The notes under the pieces: generated by a model
Database searches by the model: none
Seen by the model: only the letters and a program-made list of their open reading frames with translations
Told to the model about the DNA's origin: nothing
Assembly (NCBI GenBank): GCA_016648135.1
Contig: JADDOH010000501.1
Span: 124,001-188,000 of the forward strand
Source of the DNA: Agrypnia vestita
Taxonomy: Eukaryota; Arthropoda; Insecta; Trichoptera; Phryganeidae
DNA length: 64,000 nucleotides
Reading direction: 5' to 3'
Made by a program: the position numbers and the translations under genes
In this document: one piece after another, positions 33,280-45,224 of the stretch
How positions within the stretch are numbered: the first letter of the stretch is position 1
How the letters are laid out: the number at the start of each line of letters is the position of its first letter

Positions 33280-35785
33280 TTTACAAAATAAAAATTGTTG
33301 CTTGTGCATGGAGACTTGTTTCCTGATTAAGTACCGACAGCCAGTATTATCATGATTGATATGAAATGGTCTCTGTACTATACATTTTGACTAAAATTGT
33401 TTATTGGCAAAATATGTACCAAACTTGGAAAAATTATTTATTAGAAAATATTTCAACCAAGTTTTTATGTATTTAGATACATTTTTATTGTTAATGTACC
33501 AATAGCAACAATGTACTGTAAAGCTCAATCTTGTACTGGCCAATGGAAAGTGTATAAAGGCAATATTTTTTTTATGAAAAAGTAATAACAAAATTAGGAA
33601 TAAACCTTCTTTAATGGAAAAGGATTTCAATAAAAAAATTATCATTTGTCCTTATTAATGGAAAATGATACAATTGAATAAATGCAATAATATTAAATAA
33701 ATTAATTGTTTGTACAATTTGCTCAAATCTTTATGAAAGGTTTTTAAAATAAACTTGTTATTTTGTTCAATAATTGTTCTTTATATTTTGTCAGCTAAGC
33801 ATTTTCAGAATATCATCAATGATAATGGTCCAATCGCAATTTACAAACAATATGTTGCCAATAAAAATACTCACTAACTGACTTAACAATATCTATTCGA
33901 TTTAATTGAGAGAAATGTGTAATTCTGTAGCACAAAAATAAATAATGTATTGTATACAAAACTAACTCATATTTCGATGCTTTACTGTTTTAAAAAAGTA
34001 TACCTTTTCTTGTTCATGTAAATCACAAATTGTAAAAATTTCATTAAAAGCTATATTCTACAAAAAAGGTTTTTAAGATATTTTCCAGAATTTATTTTTC
34101 ATCCCCATATATGATTCCAACTACGTCCATGAATTTTCTAATCATGCGTTCTAGCCAATTAATTTCAGTAAGATTTTTTATCGCAAATGACCTAATATTG
34201 ACATTATATTATATCGAGTCCTTCCTGGCAAAAAATCTCGAGTGTAAAAATCTCAACTTACGGGAGATTTTTTTTTAAATATTTCTCGGTGCTGTTTATA
34301 GTTCGATAAATATATAAAAAAGAATATATAAAACTCCAATATAAAAGAAATAAATGAAACTTATATATAAAAGAAATAGATATATAAAACTCCTTAACAA
34401 TGAGATTTTTATGCTTACAATATTGTGCTGGGAGAGGCTTATATGTTGATATTAGTAAGGTATAGAATAGTTTTTAAATACATATCAGTTAGTACTTTGT
34501 ATTTATTTGAATCATCATTTTCATTATAAAATATCTTTCACAGTATCTACATAATAAATTGTTTTTCTTATCATTTTCTCATCAATCTTATCAATCTTAT
34601 TACATATATGTTCTGCATTAATAATTAAATTCCTTATTTAAAGCACTTAGTGTTAATGTTGATTTGTGTTTAAGGTATTTAATAAACTGCTTAATTTTTA
34701 TTGTTTTCTATCTAAACCAATGTAAACTTTACAAATATCCAAGTCATAGAATAGGTACATAGAATTTTACTGTACTTAGCATTTTATTTAACCTCATAAT
34801 ATAGCCTGTGAAATGAAACCTAACTCGTGAAACCAATCAACCAACCTTGATGTTAATAATTTTTCAGAATAAATATGTGGATAGAACCCACTGTCAAGAG
34901 TTTTACCTAATTTTTATCCTTCTCTATATTCTTTGTATTTCTGTTGCACACTATTTATTCAATGTTGGAAAATCCACATCATCAATCAAACATAATAATT
35001 TCCATCCGTCTGTTTATTATTAGTCCGTAACTCTGTGTAACATCCATAATTTTGATGGGCCATGAAAATTTTGGATAGGATATAATTTTTTTATTCAATC
35101 AAAATAATATGCAGTAGAACGTCGACTTACAAGCATAGTTCATTACCTAAACATGATTGTATCTCAAAACATTTATATGTCAAAGCAAATTTCTCCGTAT
35201 TTCAAGAGCTTTCAAAATAAGTTCTGTACTGAGTAAATCAGTATGTCTTCTAACTTTTTATGCACACAAAGATAAAATAAAAATTTTGCAAATAATTAGA
35301 CAATCTTTCTATCAATTTTCAGACAATCTTTCGTCGAGTAGGTAATTAATCACCTGCTTGACGTCATGAATGTTAAAATAAGTATTTTTATTATTTTATC
35401 ATCAGACAGTTTTTTATTTATAATTACAAAGGAACTGAAACATTTCTTCTCAAGAAAAAAGTTGAAAGATTTTTTCATAAAAAATAATTTATACGTCTAC
35501 TGATATTGCCATCATCTTCACAATTTGAAACATGAGTTGTAGGTATTACTTATCAAAATATAAAATATTTTTATACGTACTAATAAAATATAATATGCGT
35601 CTACCTACAACTTATGCTTCAATTTTCCAATGAGGTAGTGGAGCATTAGGAAAATAAGCTTTCGCAGAATATTTAAAAATAAGGAAAAATCAGATTACCA
35701 TGCTTTTTGAAGTTTTCAAAATTTGCAGTACTTTCAGAGATATTGGCGTTCAAAGCTGGGCTCGTAGAAAATCACTCAGATTTGT
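33280..35785. other. Gene-poor AT-rich DNA
   Basis: No credible gene. Contains a family-D fragment near 34985-35070. Short open frames (for example 33391-33645 minus and 35157-35345 plus) are low-complexity and lack supporting signals. Confidence 0.45.
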
Positions 35786-35789
35786 CATT

Positions 35790-35935
35790 CATTCCTTTTT
35801 TGCCAATTCGAGTCTTCACTTCCATACATCAGAGTTGGCACTAGAAGAGCATTATGTACCCCTAGTCTTGCTTACTTTGACAGATTCTTATTGACCATAA
35901 TTGCATTCGGAGCACCATTCACTTTGTTTACAATA
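35790..35935 (-). mobile_element. LINE family LA fragment
   Basis: Closely matches 9531-9680 of LA copy 2: TTTTGCCAATTCGAGTCTTC, TTCTTATTGACCATAATTGC. Too short to code. Confidence 0.75.
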
Positions 35936-35939
35936 TTTG

Positions 35940-36130
35940 CTATATCATGCAAACATTAATTTCATTGACTGTCTGCCTGTCATAAAGTCCGTAAATTGCT
36001 GGAACTAAAACTTTACATAATTAGAGTGTGACACGCAATCAGCGCGTGGCATATATTGCGCAGTCATACAAGGCAATTTGTTATTATTATTTCATGTGAT
36101 TTTTCATGAGTTTACCACTAGTGTTTATAA
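35940..36130 (+). repeat. Dispersed repeat family B
   Basis: GTCCGTAAATTGCTGGAACT, AGAGTGTGACACGCAATCAG and GATTTTTCATGAGTTTACC follow the same order as the copy at 48308-48495. Confidence 0.65.
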
Positions 36131-36601
36131 TATTTACTACGTGGGTGAGTTCCAGGATCCATAGTAAAGAAAAAAAACACTTGATATTAATCCCTGCCAA
36201 TTTGTTAACATAAAGTGAATTAACAAGTTCGGTAAAAGTTGCTCAAGTTGGCTATACTGAATGTGAAATGAATTTCGGTACATCTCTAATATTTATTATA
36301 TTACATATACAAAGGTTGCGATATTTATAGTACTAAAGTTTCTGATATTGACATATTTGTCATTCTCACTTTTATATATTTTCTTCAATTTTGTCAAATT
36401 TCAAAAGAATTTTGAATTATGTGGTCTAAAATATATCGATTTATAGTGCAAGGGGCTAAAAATTATTTCAAATTACGACTTACCAAGCTTTTCAAATTAT
36501 CAGAGTTAATTTACTATAAAAATAACATTTTAGGACTTGTGGGTTTAAAAATGTTCAAATTATTGAGAATTTTGAATTATTGGAGTTTGAATTAATAGTT
36601 T

Positions 36602-36799
36602 TTTTTTAAAATAAAATAGAGATACGAACACGGAATACGTGTCACGTCAATATTCTTACTATTTTCAAACTAAGCTAAACGCTTGTGCTATGAAAATATG
36701 ACTAACTTTCTGGTCTGGAGTGAGATTCGAACCCGCGACCTGGAAGAAGCGATTGAATCACGAGGCGAGAGTCCTAACCACAAGATCAACAAGCTACTC
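36602..36799 (-). repeat. tRNA-derived SINE (family S2)
   Basis: Read on the minus strand it starts GAGTAGCTTGTTGATCTTGT, has a B box GGTTCGAATCTC, then the body with GCTTAGTTTGAAAATAGTAA and an A-rich tail at the left. Copies are at 58908-59082 and, truncated, at 7165-7285. Confidence 0.8.
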
Positions 36800-36844
36800 A
36801 AACTTTTACTGTATGTATTGAATTAACTGAAGTATTGGCCATTG

Positions 36845-37590
36845 TTGTCAATGCACTTTTACCATTTTAATGGAAGTCCATTGATGCCTTTGTCATAGAA
36901 ATCCTGAGGATGGAAATCAACAAATTTTTTAAAAGCGTTTTTCACCGCCATATCGGAGTTGAAATTTTTCCCATGTAAAAAGTTATCCGAATTTGGAAAA
37001 AAATGGAAATCAGTAGGTGCAAGGTCTTGCGAGTAAGGTGGATGACGGAGGGACGTGAGAGGTGGGGGACGGAAGAGTTTCCAGTCGAAGTACCTGTAAT
37101 TTAAAGTCGGTCTGTCGTGCAGTGTGTGGACGAGTGTTGTCATAATAACTAAAACAATTGACAAATCTCGGATGTTTGGTAGCGAGCTTATGTATCATCG
37201 TTTTTAATTCTTGACAGCACACTCTGCAATAATTGTTGTAGCACATCAAGAAACTGTAATAAATAATGCCACCACAGGTCCACCTTACAGTCACTCTATT
37301 TTGACTTAATTTTCTTCTGTGTATAGTTTTCTGGTTTCAGAAGATTCTGAACGGCCGTGAAAACCTAAGGACATTTTTGACTTAATTTTCGTTTGGGACA
37401 TTCTTTGGCTGCCTCCCCCAGGTCCAACATTTAAATTATACAGGATCCACTTTTCATTACAAGTGACAATCCGATTCAGAATTCCCTCATTTATGTGCCG
37501 ACTCAACAAATTATGTTTGCTTTTATCCTTCAGTAAGTTCATACTGTGCTCACTTTGCTAGCTTTTTCATTTTCCCAATTTGACGCAAAA
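36845..37590 (-). pseudogene. Decayed mariner transposase
   Basis: Reading the minus strand and allowing frameshifts, the order is an IGKMKKL linker, TCNEKWILYN, IIYYSFL, YDNTRPHTARQT, HPPYSQDLAPTDFHFF and DFYDKGINGLPLKW, i.e. the C-terminal two-thirds of a mariner transposase. The first catalytic Asp has become Asn (TCDEKW to TCNEKW), there are stops and frame changes, and no clean terminal repeats were found. It is much older than the other two mariners and abuts a LINE. Confidence 0.8.
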
Positions 37591-37591
37591 A

Positions 37592-38515
37592 TTTGGAACG
37601 ACTTTGCTATCCAAGTGGGTGACTCTCTATCTGCGCAGCAAGTATGTAATTGTAAGTGGAGTTCCACAGGGGAGTGTGCTGGGACCAATTCTCTTTATGA
37701 CACAAAATATTTTAGTAACCCGCTTACTGGCCATGAAATGTTACAGAGAGACATAATCAATTATTGGAGTGGGCAAAGCAGTGGCTGATATGTCTTAATA
37801 TTGACAAATGTTGTGTATTCCGTGTCGGTAAGAATAACACAAATATTGAATATACCTTAAACGAAAGCCTGATCAGTCAGTGGTTTCACAGAAGGATCTT
37901 GGTGTTACCATTACCAAGGACTTTAAATGGTGTGAGCACATTGAGAGTGTGGTTAAGAATGCTAACTCTGTCTTGTATTTGGTGAGAAGATCATTCCAAC
38001 ATCTGATGGTACCATTATTCACAACTATTTATAAGACATGTGAGGCCTCTCCTCGAATATGCCTCACAGATCTGGAATCCATATTTTGTTAAAGATATAG
38101 TTTTACCGGAAAATTTTCAGAGACGAGCCACAAAATCGCCCTTGGGTCTTAAAAACCTGGAATATGAGAGTCTTGAAACTGCCCACTCTTCAAGAGCAAT
38201 GAGCAAGAGGTGACCTCATCGAGACATTTAAGATTCTATCGGGTTGTACTTCTAATATGGCAGATATGTTTGCATTGAATACTAATGTGGGCCTTCGAGT
38301 ACATCACCTAAAGTTGAACAAGTGTCGGTTCTCATGTAACCCAAGAAAGCCTGCAGCAATAGAAGCAATAGAGTGGTCAATACATATGTGGAACAGTTTG
38401 CCTGAGAGTGTGTGTCTGCAGCCAGTGCAAACCAATTTAAGAACAGGCTGGATAATCAAATGAAAGACATTGATATGGGCCTATCAGCTTAAGCTGGCTA
38501 AACATTACATATCAA
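37592..38515 (+). pseudogene. Decayed CR1-like LINE (family LB), reverse transcriptase to 3' end
   Basis: Frames broken by shifts read reverse-transcriptase motifs: SGVPQGSVLGPILF near 37660, then LICLNIDKCCVFRVGKNN, KDLGVTITKDFKW, LEYASQIWNPYFVKDI, GDLIETFKILSG and WNSLPESVCLQPV. These match the region from the catalytic reverse-transcriptase palm to the C-terminus of CR1-type elements. The 3' end GATATGGGCCTATCAGCTTA is shared with 10113-10213. The YADD box is missing, so part of the palm is deleted. Confidence 0.8.
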
Positions 38516-38580
38516 TAACAATGAGGATATTCTGTGTACATGTAGAATATTTTTGTATGATTATTATATATTTTTACTAA

Positions 38581-38700
38581 TGTGGATTCTTCTTCCTCAG
38601 CCTTCATCTCTCCACTGCTGGATATAAGCCTCTTCCATACCCTTCCATCTTTTATGGATTAGGACATTGATACATTGATATATAACATTTCCCAAATTAA
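38581..38700. repeat. Small dispersed-repeat fragment
   Basis: TCATCTCTCCACTGCTGGAT followed by ATAAGCCTC is a phrase common in arthropod retroelement 3' regions. Nothing more can be said. Confidence 0.35.
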
Positions 38701-38952
38701 CGGGATTCTGCATAATTCATAATTATTGTTTTCAAATAATGCTTACTTTAACAGGATCTCGCAAATACCAGCTGCAGAGAAGCTATGACTAAGAATATTA
38801 TTTACGAAAACAAGATGATCAAATTAAAAGATCTGATACAAATATATTGATCAATCTTTTGTATGCTCATAGTACCGATATCGCCATCATTTATATTGAT
38901 ATCCCCCAATCTAATCAAAATGTTTATATGACAAGATTTTTAAAATAAGTTT

Positions 38953-38994
38953 GTATAAATATAGAGAGCAATCCAAGTAAACACCATTAATCAG
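38953..38994 (+). promoter_or_regulatory. Possible TATA box and initiator for the 39087 ORF
   Basis: TATAAATA at 38953-38960 and an arthropod-type initiator TCAGT at 38990-38994. The spacing of ~39 bases from TATA start to the initiator A is a little long, so this is tentative. Confidence 0.35.
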
Positions 38995-39086
38995 TTGAAT
39001 ATTTGGAGAAAATCAAAATCGTGGACCATTCAATTCTATCAGTTGAATTTAAATTTTAGTTTTAGTTTATGTAAAAAGACATCAAA

Positions 39087-39386
39087 ATGGAAAGAATGAT
39101 TGCCGATAGTGCCACACGCTATGTCTCCGGAAAACACGCTGCGAAAAAATGGAGGGAATCCACAGCCACCAAACAGCTTAAAGGAAATCAACAATCTTTA
39201 CAAGACCAGACTTGTAAAAAAGAAGAGGATATCCACCAAAATCTTGACCAGATTTGTGAAAAACAAGTGGATTTTAACCCATCTCCTGACCAGACTCACG
39301 ACAAAAAACAGGATGTTCATGAATCTTCTGACCAGATGCGTGAAAAAAAACCAAATCCTTTAACCGTCTGCCGACCGGGTTCGTGA
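39087..39386 (+). CDS. Hypothetical 99-residue protein with ~14-residue repeats
   Basis: Not recognised. A single open frame from ATG 39087 to a TGA. The first ~40 residues are basic (MERMIADSATRYVSGKHAAK). The rest repeats a charged unit of about 14 residues: DQTCKKEEDIHQN, DQICEKQVDFNPS, DQTHDKKQDVHES, DQMREKK. This corresponds to 42-bp tandem repeats in the DNA, with substitutions that keep the pattern. No signal peptide, membrane segment or known domain. A TATA-like box lies ~130 bp upstream. It could be a small genuine gene or a chance frame in a minisatellite. The repeat keeps frame across substitutions, which slightly favours coding. Confidence 0.4.
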   Translation: MERMIADSATRYVSGKHAAKKWRESTATKQLKGNQQSLQDQTCKKEEDIHQNLDQICEKQVDFNPSPDQTHDKKQDVHESSDQMREKKPNPLTVCRPGS

Positions 39387-39399
39387 TGTAAAACGGGAC

Positions 39400-42060
39400 C
39401 ATCAATAATTTTGAATCTTCTCGATTCCTAGTGCAATAACTTGATAAAGTAATATTTTAGAATTGAGTACCAATTTGATTCATTGTTGAACATGTATATG
39501 TGTTTTGTTTATCACTATACTGTCTCTTTAGAGGTAAAACTCATTAACCACAATATCGACCAAAATGAGTTATGAATGCAAACATTATAATGCAAATAAA
39601 TGCAATATATAATGCAAACATATTTTTCCATTTCTATCCCAGGTAAAAATAAGTATATATGTGAATATTCCGTGTTTATTTATAGTTAATTAGTGGTAAA
39701 ACTCAGAATTTGAACATTTTCAATCATTTTAATATTACATTTTGAATGTTTTAACCTCGTTATCTCAAAACTACTCCAATGTCACTCAGCGAGTTTTAGC
39801 TCTAAAGGGACGATATGCCTTACAAATTCATTTTTCCAGTTTTGGGTAAATATAAATAGCACGAAAACATATCAATTCAATATCCTTACTATTTTCAATC
39901 CAAGCCACCGCTTATAACAGGACCAACTAGGAGGGATCGACTAAATGCCCAGTGAAATTATAATCCCCTGTCTGTATTGTCGAAGACGAGGGCCATTACA
40001 CGATTATACAACATAACTACATACACCTATATCCATTTAATATCTGGGGTATAATAATATTGCAGAAATGCATTTTTGCATCATTATGATCTTTTGAACC
40101 ACCAAATATTACTTACATTAAAAGTCCAAGGGATAGTTTTTTCATCCAGCTGTGTACACAAGTCTTAAGAAAATGTGCCTGTGTCTGTGTCGCTTAAACA
40201 AGGAGACAATTAATTATTTGTCATTGTTTTTATTATTATGGATAGGTACGTAGTATCTGTAGTAATTAAATGTTTTTGGATATCCTTAAAGATTGTTTTA
40301 CATTATCATAACTACACTTACATAATAATCTTATTGTTTATTAACATTTCCAGATGTGAAACGCTAATTATTTAGAACATATAAATAAAATTTTGTTAAT
40401 ACATGCATATTTATTTTTGTTATAATAGTATTCGACTCCATTGGCTTACCTAGGCAATCAGTTGGGTAGTACATGGAAGAAGAAGATTATCTATAAATTG
40501 CCATCGCCTGTCAGCTTTTAAAAACAATAAATGTGTGATCTTGTTATGAAAAGTAGCTAAATCTAAATTTCATCCAAACATACCCTTTACCATACTGTGA
40601 TAGAAAATACGTAACTTGTATTATTAGTGTAAGTAAAGATTCACATACGTAGGCTTTTTGACTGGGAATTAAATGCTTTTACTAGCTTAATGAAGTAGTT
40701 TTCAAATGGATAATGTCACATACAGGTGTAACAGAGCCATAGCTAGACCGCATTCAAAAGAATGTGCGCAAAAAATTTGTGTGTACAAAAGAAATTTTTC
40801 TAGTAAGTAAGTAACCTTTTTTAAACCAAAAAATATATATTTATTTGGAATATTATATTGAGGCTTGTAATACGGTCTTGCCAGGTAACTTTCCCCCGCT
40901 TTCTTCTTACCGAACAAAGCTAGGAATGGTCTTTTGATTGTGGTTGGTCGACCTAAAATCCACAATACCTTAAAGTTGGATTCCTGATTTAATTATGAGT
41001 CGAAAATGTTCAAGCAACCATGTCCCTTACTATCCAAGCTCAAAAACATTGTTTTAGATCTATTAATTAAAAGTAAATTTTAAACATTCCATTACCTTAC
41101 CTTTGGGTTTTTTCAATTTGACTTAAAATTTGGTGTGTTTTAACAACAATTTTCAAAATGAAATTTTTACAGGAGGATATTTTATAAAAGCATTTAAATG
41201 TTTTCGTATAGCTTTATATCATTATTCGCATTATCAGAGATGGTCAACTGTGTCATCATATGGTGTTATAAAAAAAGTAGTTCACAAAAGCATTTTATCT
41301 AAACTCATTAAAAAAATTATATCTGTACAATACCTTATAAAAGCTTATACATACAATACTTAATAAAATTAATATGTTTTCAATCACTAAATAAACAAAT
41401 ATATGTAAATATAATAAAACAGTTGTAACTGACGACTTTACACAAAGTATTGAAAAAACTAGGGAAACCCTAAAACTGGAGTGCATAGTTGTATTACGTT
41501 TATTCTTCTTGAAGATAAGAGATTATATGACACTATCCATGGTATTTACCTTTTAATTGATCACCGCACTTGATTTAAGTATGGTTATATTAATTATTTT
41601 TAATTATAACGGAGCTTTCGTCGATTTCAATTATGTGATATTAAGAATCACAGTAAATCATGAATTTTCATGATAAAATGGTGCGTGTAATCATGCCTAC
41701 GGCTTGTAATGACATACAAATTTTGGCATGTTTAAACACCCTTGTGGCATTTAAAAGTTTTCAGCATTAATTCTTGTCAATGCATACTCTTTTAATGGAC
41801 AATTCAGTTGAATTTTTGTATTCAGATAACGTAACTACGCAAATGAACTTATACTAGGTACCTATTGTATTCAAAAGTCAGTTTTATCTGATTTTAGAGT
41901 TAATGATCATTATGCGAATAACAAATGAATATTAAATTTTATACGGGTATCACACAGGTGTCCCAGAGAAATTAATTTATCACATTCAATCAAATTGATT
42001 CAATCGTATGATTGAATTGATTGATTCTATTTGATTACTGATTTTATCTTATTAGAGACG
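39400..42060. other. Gene-poor AT-rich DNA
   Basis: No supported gene. A short FB1-like piece lies near 40980-41030 (GAGTCGAAAATGTTCAAGCA). Other short open frames have no supporting features. Confidence 0.45.
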
Positions 42061-42061
42061 T

Positions 42062-42238
42062 AATGATAATTGCCATATATTATTAGACTGTTCTTCGCAG
42101 ATAAAATTAATCCCAGACATACAGAATCTAAAATATTTCATTCACAACATGTATTTTAGAAATAAATTAAGTGAATCCCTAAGGATTCACAACCTAAGTT
42201 GTGAATATCTTGGTCTGAGAGAGAAAAAACAGTTTTAA
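42062..42238 (+). pseudogene. Possible C-terminal LINE remnant
   Basis: An open stretch ending at a TAA near 42238 reads ILLDCSSQIKLIPDIQNLKY, SESLRIHNLSCEYLGL and REKKQF, which resembles the Cys-poor tail of a LINE polyprotein but without a diagnostic motif. Two adjoining hairpins with identical CTAA loops occur inside it at 42171-42190 and 42188-42203. Confidence 0.25.
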
Positions 42239-42803
42239 TAAATTTTGCCATGATAAATGAGTGAGGTCTTGCTATACGGGTAAAAGTAAACGCAGTCAAT
42301 GGTTCTTCCCTCTCTCTCGCTCACCACCGTCAAATGAGATTAGGGACATGTTTAAAATATGGGAAACAGCAAAAATTTGCAGAAAATCACCGCCCAAATA
42401 AGACTGTAGCAGTGTGACCGATGAATCTGTTTTCTTGACAATGCAATACAAAATTTAATAGATTCCATGAACTGATATAAAAAGAAAAATATTTCAGTTG
42501 ACCGACAGACAGTTTTGATTCCATAAACGATGGTGAAAATCGTCCTAGAAAATAGAAAATTAAAATTATGTAAAACCGTATAATAAAAAATATTTAAAAA
42601 TATTTTTAACAGGGAGGAAGAGCTGACTTACATTTTTTCCTCGGGTTCAGCAATTTTGAATTTAATAATCGATGGAATCGATATTTGTATTGTTTGATTA
42701 GATATGTAGCATCCCTAAATTTGACACATTTGACGTTTTAAGCACAGCTGACGTCAAAGCTAAAAAATCGACATTTAAAATCACCTTTTTAATTCAATTC
42801 AAA

Positions 42804-43574
42804 ATGAATTTTAGTGGAAGAGTTGTCTTGATAACTGGTGCAAGTTCAGGAATTGGAGCCGCAGCTGCTATTCACTTTTCTAAACTTGGAGCAAAACTTT
42901 CGTTAACGGGTCGAAACGAACTTAACCTCAATAAAGTTGCCGAGGAGTGTGAAAAATCGCACAATTTGAAGCCATTTGTCATAACAGGTGATTTGTCTTG
43001 CGAGTCTGATGTCGAAAAAATTCTAGAATCTACAATGAAACATTTTGGAGAACTGCATGTGTTAATAAATAATGCTGGCGTGATTGAAACTGGTAGCATC
43101 GAAAATACTAGCCTAGCACAATACGATCGGGTCATGAATACAAATATGCGTTCAATTTATCAGCTCACAATGCTGGCAGTCCCTTATTTGATCAAATCTA
43201 AAGGAAATATTGTCAATGTCTCCAGTGTGAATGGGATAAGATCATTTGCAAATGTATTGGCTTATTGCGTATCCAAATCAGCCTTGGACCAATTTACAAG
43301 GTGCACTGCTCTTGAATTGGCTCCAAGCCAAGTCAGGGTGAACTCGGTCAATCCCGGTGTGATTGTCACAAATATTCACAAGCGTGGAGGAATGGATGAA
43401 GAGGCATATAAAAAATTTCTCGAACGTACGAAAGAGACTCACGCACTTCAACGTCCCGGACAGCCGGAAGAAGTGGCAGAATCCATTGCCTTCCTGGCGA
43501 GCGAAGCAGCCAGTAATATCACTGGTGTCACATTGTCAGTTGATGGAGGTAGACATGCCATGTGCCCACGATAG
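42804..43574 (+). CDS. Classical SDR-family oxidoreductase, paralogue 1
   Basis: 256 residues, single exon. An NAD(P)(H)-dependent short-chain dehydrogenase/reductase of the FabG-like classical type common in insects; substrate unknown. The Rossmann glycine motif TGASSGIG is at residues 11-18, NNAG at 89-92, and the catalytic tetrad is N114 (MNTN), S141 (NVSS), Y154 and K158 (YCVSK). The PG motif follows in NPGVIVTN, and the C-terminal VDGGR is typical of the family. No signal peptide or membrane segment, so probably cytosolic. It heads a same-strand array with 49256-50026 and 52328-53104. I count 84% and 80% residue identity to them. The start has no upstream in-frame alternative and gives the family's usual length. 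Confidence 0.95.
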   Translation: MNFSGRVVLITGASSGIGAAAAIHFSKLGAKLSLTGRNELNLNKVAEECEKSHNLKPFVITGDLSCESDVEKILESTMKHFGELHVLINNAGVIETGSIENTSLAQYDRVMNTNMRSIYQLTMLAVPYLIKSKGNIVNVSSVNGIRSFANVLAYCVSKSALDQFTRCTALELAPSQVRVNSVNPGVIVTNIHKRGGMDEEAYKKFLERTKETHALQRPGQPEEVAESIAFLASEAASNITGVTLSVDGGRHAMCPR

Positions 43575-44289
43575 AATGAAATATTAATATAAATATTAAT
43601 GTTTGTGATTTAAGTATTATTAAGTATGTTAAATATTTAAAAATATATTTTTTTAATTAGATAATTATAAGTAATACACGCCTATCCATTATTTTACTTT
43701 TATGTGTTCCTGATCCTGGTAATATAATTTCTGTTGTGTGAATTTTATAAACTTTCAAAGCATATTGTCATGTAGCCAAAACTGAATATCTTACAAATGA
43801 CAGACATGTACAAATAGTAATTTTAAAGATTTGGTCATTTAATCGGTTAATAAATTACAACTGAAAAAAGTGCTCCACTTTGTGGGCTGTATATAACTGT
43901 ATGGACGTATGACATTATTTTTTAATAATGATACAAAGTGAAGATTAAATTATCTTCTAGAAGCATTTAACAGGACCGACCTCCAATATCTGTTTCACCT
44001 GATGGTACATTCATTAAAATTAAATGAATAAAAAGGAAAGTTAAAGGCTTTCAAAATTCTAACAATTAAAACAATAAACATGATCTTGTGTTCCGCTTAA
44101 ACATGGAATGTTATATATCGTCGCCTTACTTTTTCAATCTTGTATCTACATTTTTCAATATTTCTTAATTTTTATTCGAAAACATACATTAATAACATTA
44201 TAATAATACAAATACTGTGTAAAATTTTCAAACAAATAAAAGTTATTTAAGTTCTATTTTTATTAATTAAGAATACTTAAGTAACCTTA

Positions 44290-44432
44290 CAGTAGCCGGC
44301 AAACATCTTGAAATTCTACAGCGTAGTGGGGGGAAGTTTGCGCATCTACCTTTCCACCAAAGAGACCCAAATTTCATCTTCTGCGCATTCCCCCACCATT
44401 TCAAAGAATTTCAAGAAGTTTGCCGGCAACTG
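44290..44432. mobile_element. Complete MITE (family M1)
   Basis: 143 bp, palindromic, with TA on both sides (TTAcagt...actgTAAC). Ends: CAGTAGCCGGCAAACATCTT at the left, inverse of AAGTTTGCCGGCAACTG at the right. Interior GGGGGGAAGTTTGCGC pairs with GCGCATTCCCCC. Same family as 16453-16590. Confidence 0.85.
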
Positions 44433-44548
44433 TAACATTAAATTATGAGGTTGTAAAATTACGAGTGTTGAAGTAAAACTCTGTTAATAATAATAATAAT
44501 AATTAGAGAAACAAAGTTTAATAATAAAAAGTTTATACAGTCAAAAGA

Positions 44549-44694
44549 TGGAGTGACAACGTACTCAAAGATATCTCTGCCTTAGAGCTTCGAAACTGGA
44601 GAGAGCTGGCACTAGACTGAGATGAGTGGAGGAAAATTATTGAGGAGGCCAAGACCCACCAAGGGTTGTAGTGCCAAGAATGATGATGATGATG
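44549..44694 (+). mobile_element. Very short 5'-truncated LINE (family LD) with target-site duplication
   Basis: 146 bp encoding, with one stop, RNWRELALD-DEWRKIIEEAK, the extreme C-terminus of an RTE-like polyprotein, and ending in a (GAT)n tail. Perfect 12-bp duplications ACAGTCAAAAGA lie at 44537-44548 and 44695-44706. Confidence 0.85.
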
Positions 44695-45224
44695 ACAGTC
44701 AAAAGAGTTATTCGTGACCTAGGCTATCATAAAACCTGTGATAATATTTTAGGATTTGTTTTTCATACTCTGTAAATCGTCGTATTTTTTGTATTAAACA
44801 TGAGTTGCAGTTGAATCATTGCGGTAGCACTTTCCAATCATCATCAAAATTTCATTAGTAATGTATTTCTGAATCAGTGTATTTCAAAGCCCTTATTTCG
44901 ACAACACTGGGATCGCCAGCCTTGGTGCCTGGATTAATAAATTTGTAATACTTCAGTGAAGAGAATTGTGAAAAAAATCATGGTTTCAATATCGAACTGT
45001 GGATGCATTGATCATGCTTCTTTTATAAGTTTTATAACAAATTCTGCTGGCACAAAAGGTCTTTTTTTTTAATTATGATTTAAGAATTAATATTAAGAAG
45101 ATTGATATGACCGCGAATCAATCTAGCGTGATTCCGCGTGACGCTACGCATCCTCTGTATATTAATTAAAAATGCGTGTCAAGGGAGGGGAGCGGAAAAT
45201 TTAAGAACAACACCAAAAGTCATT

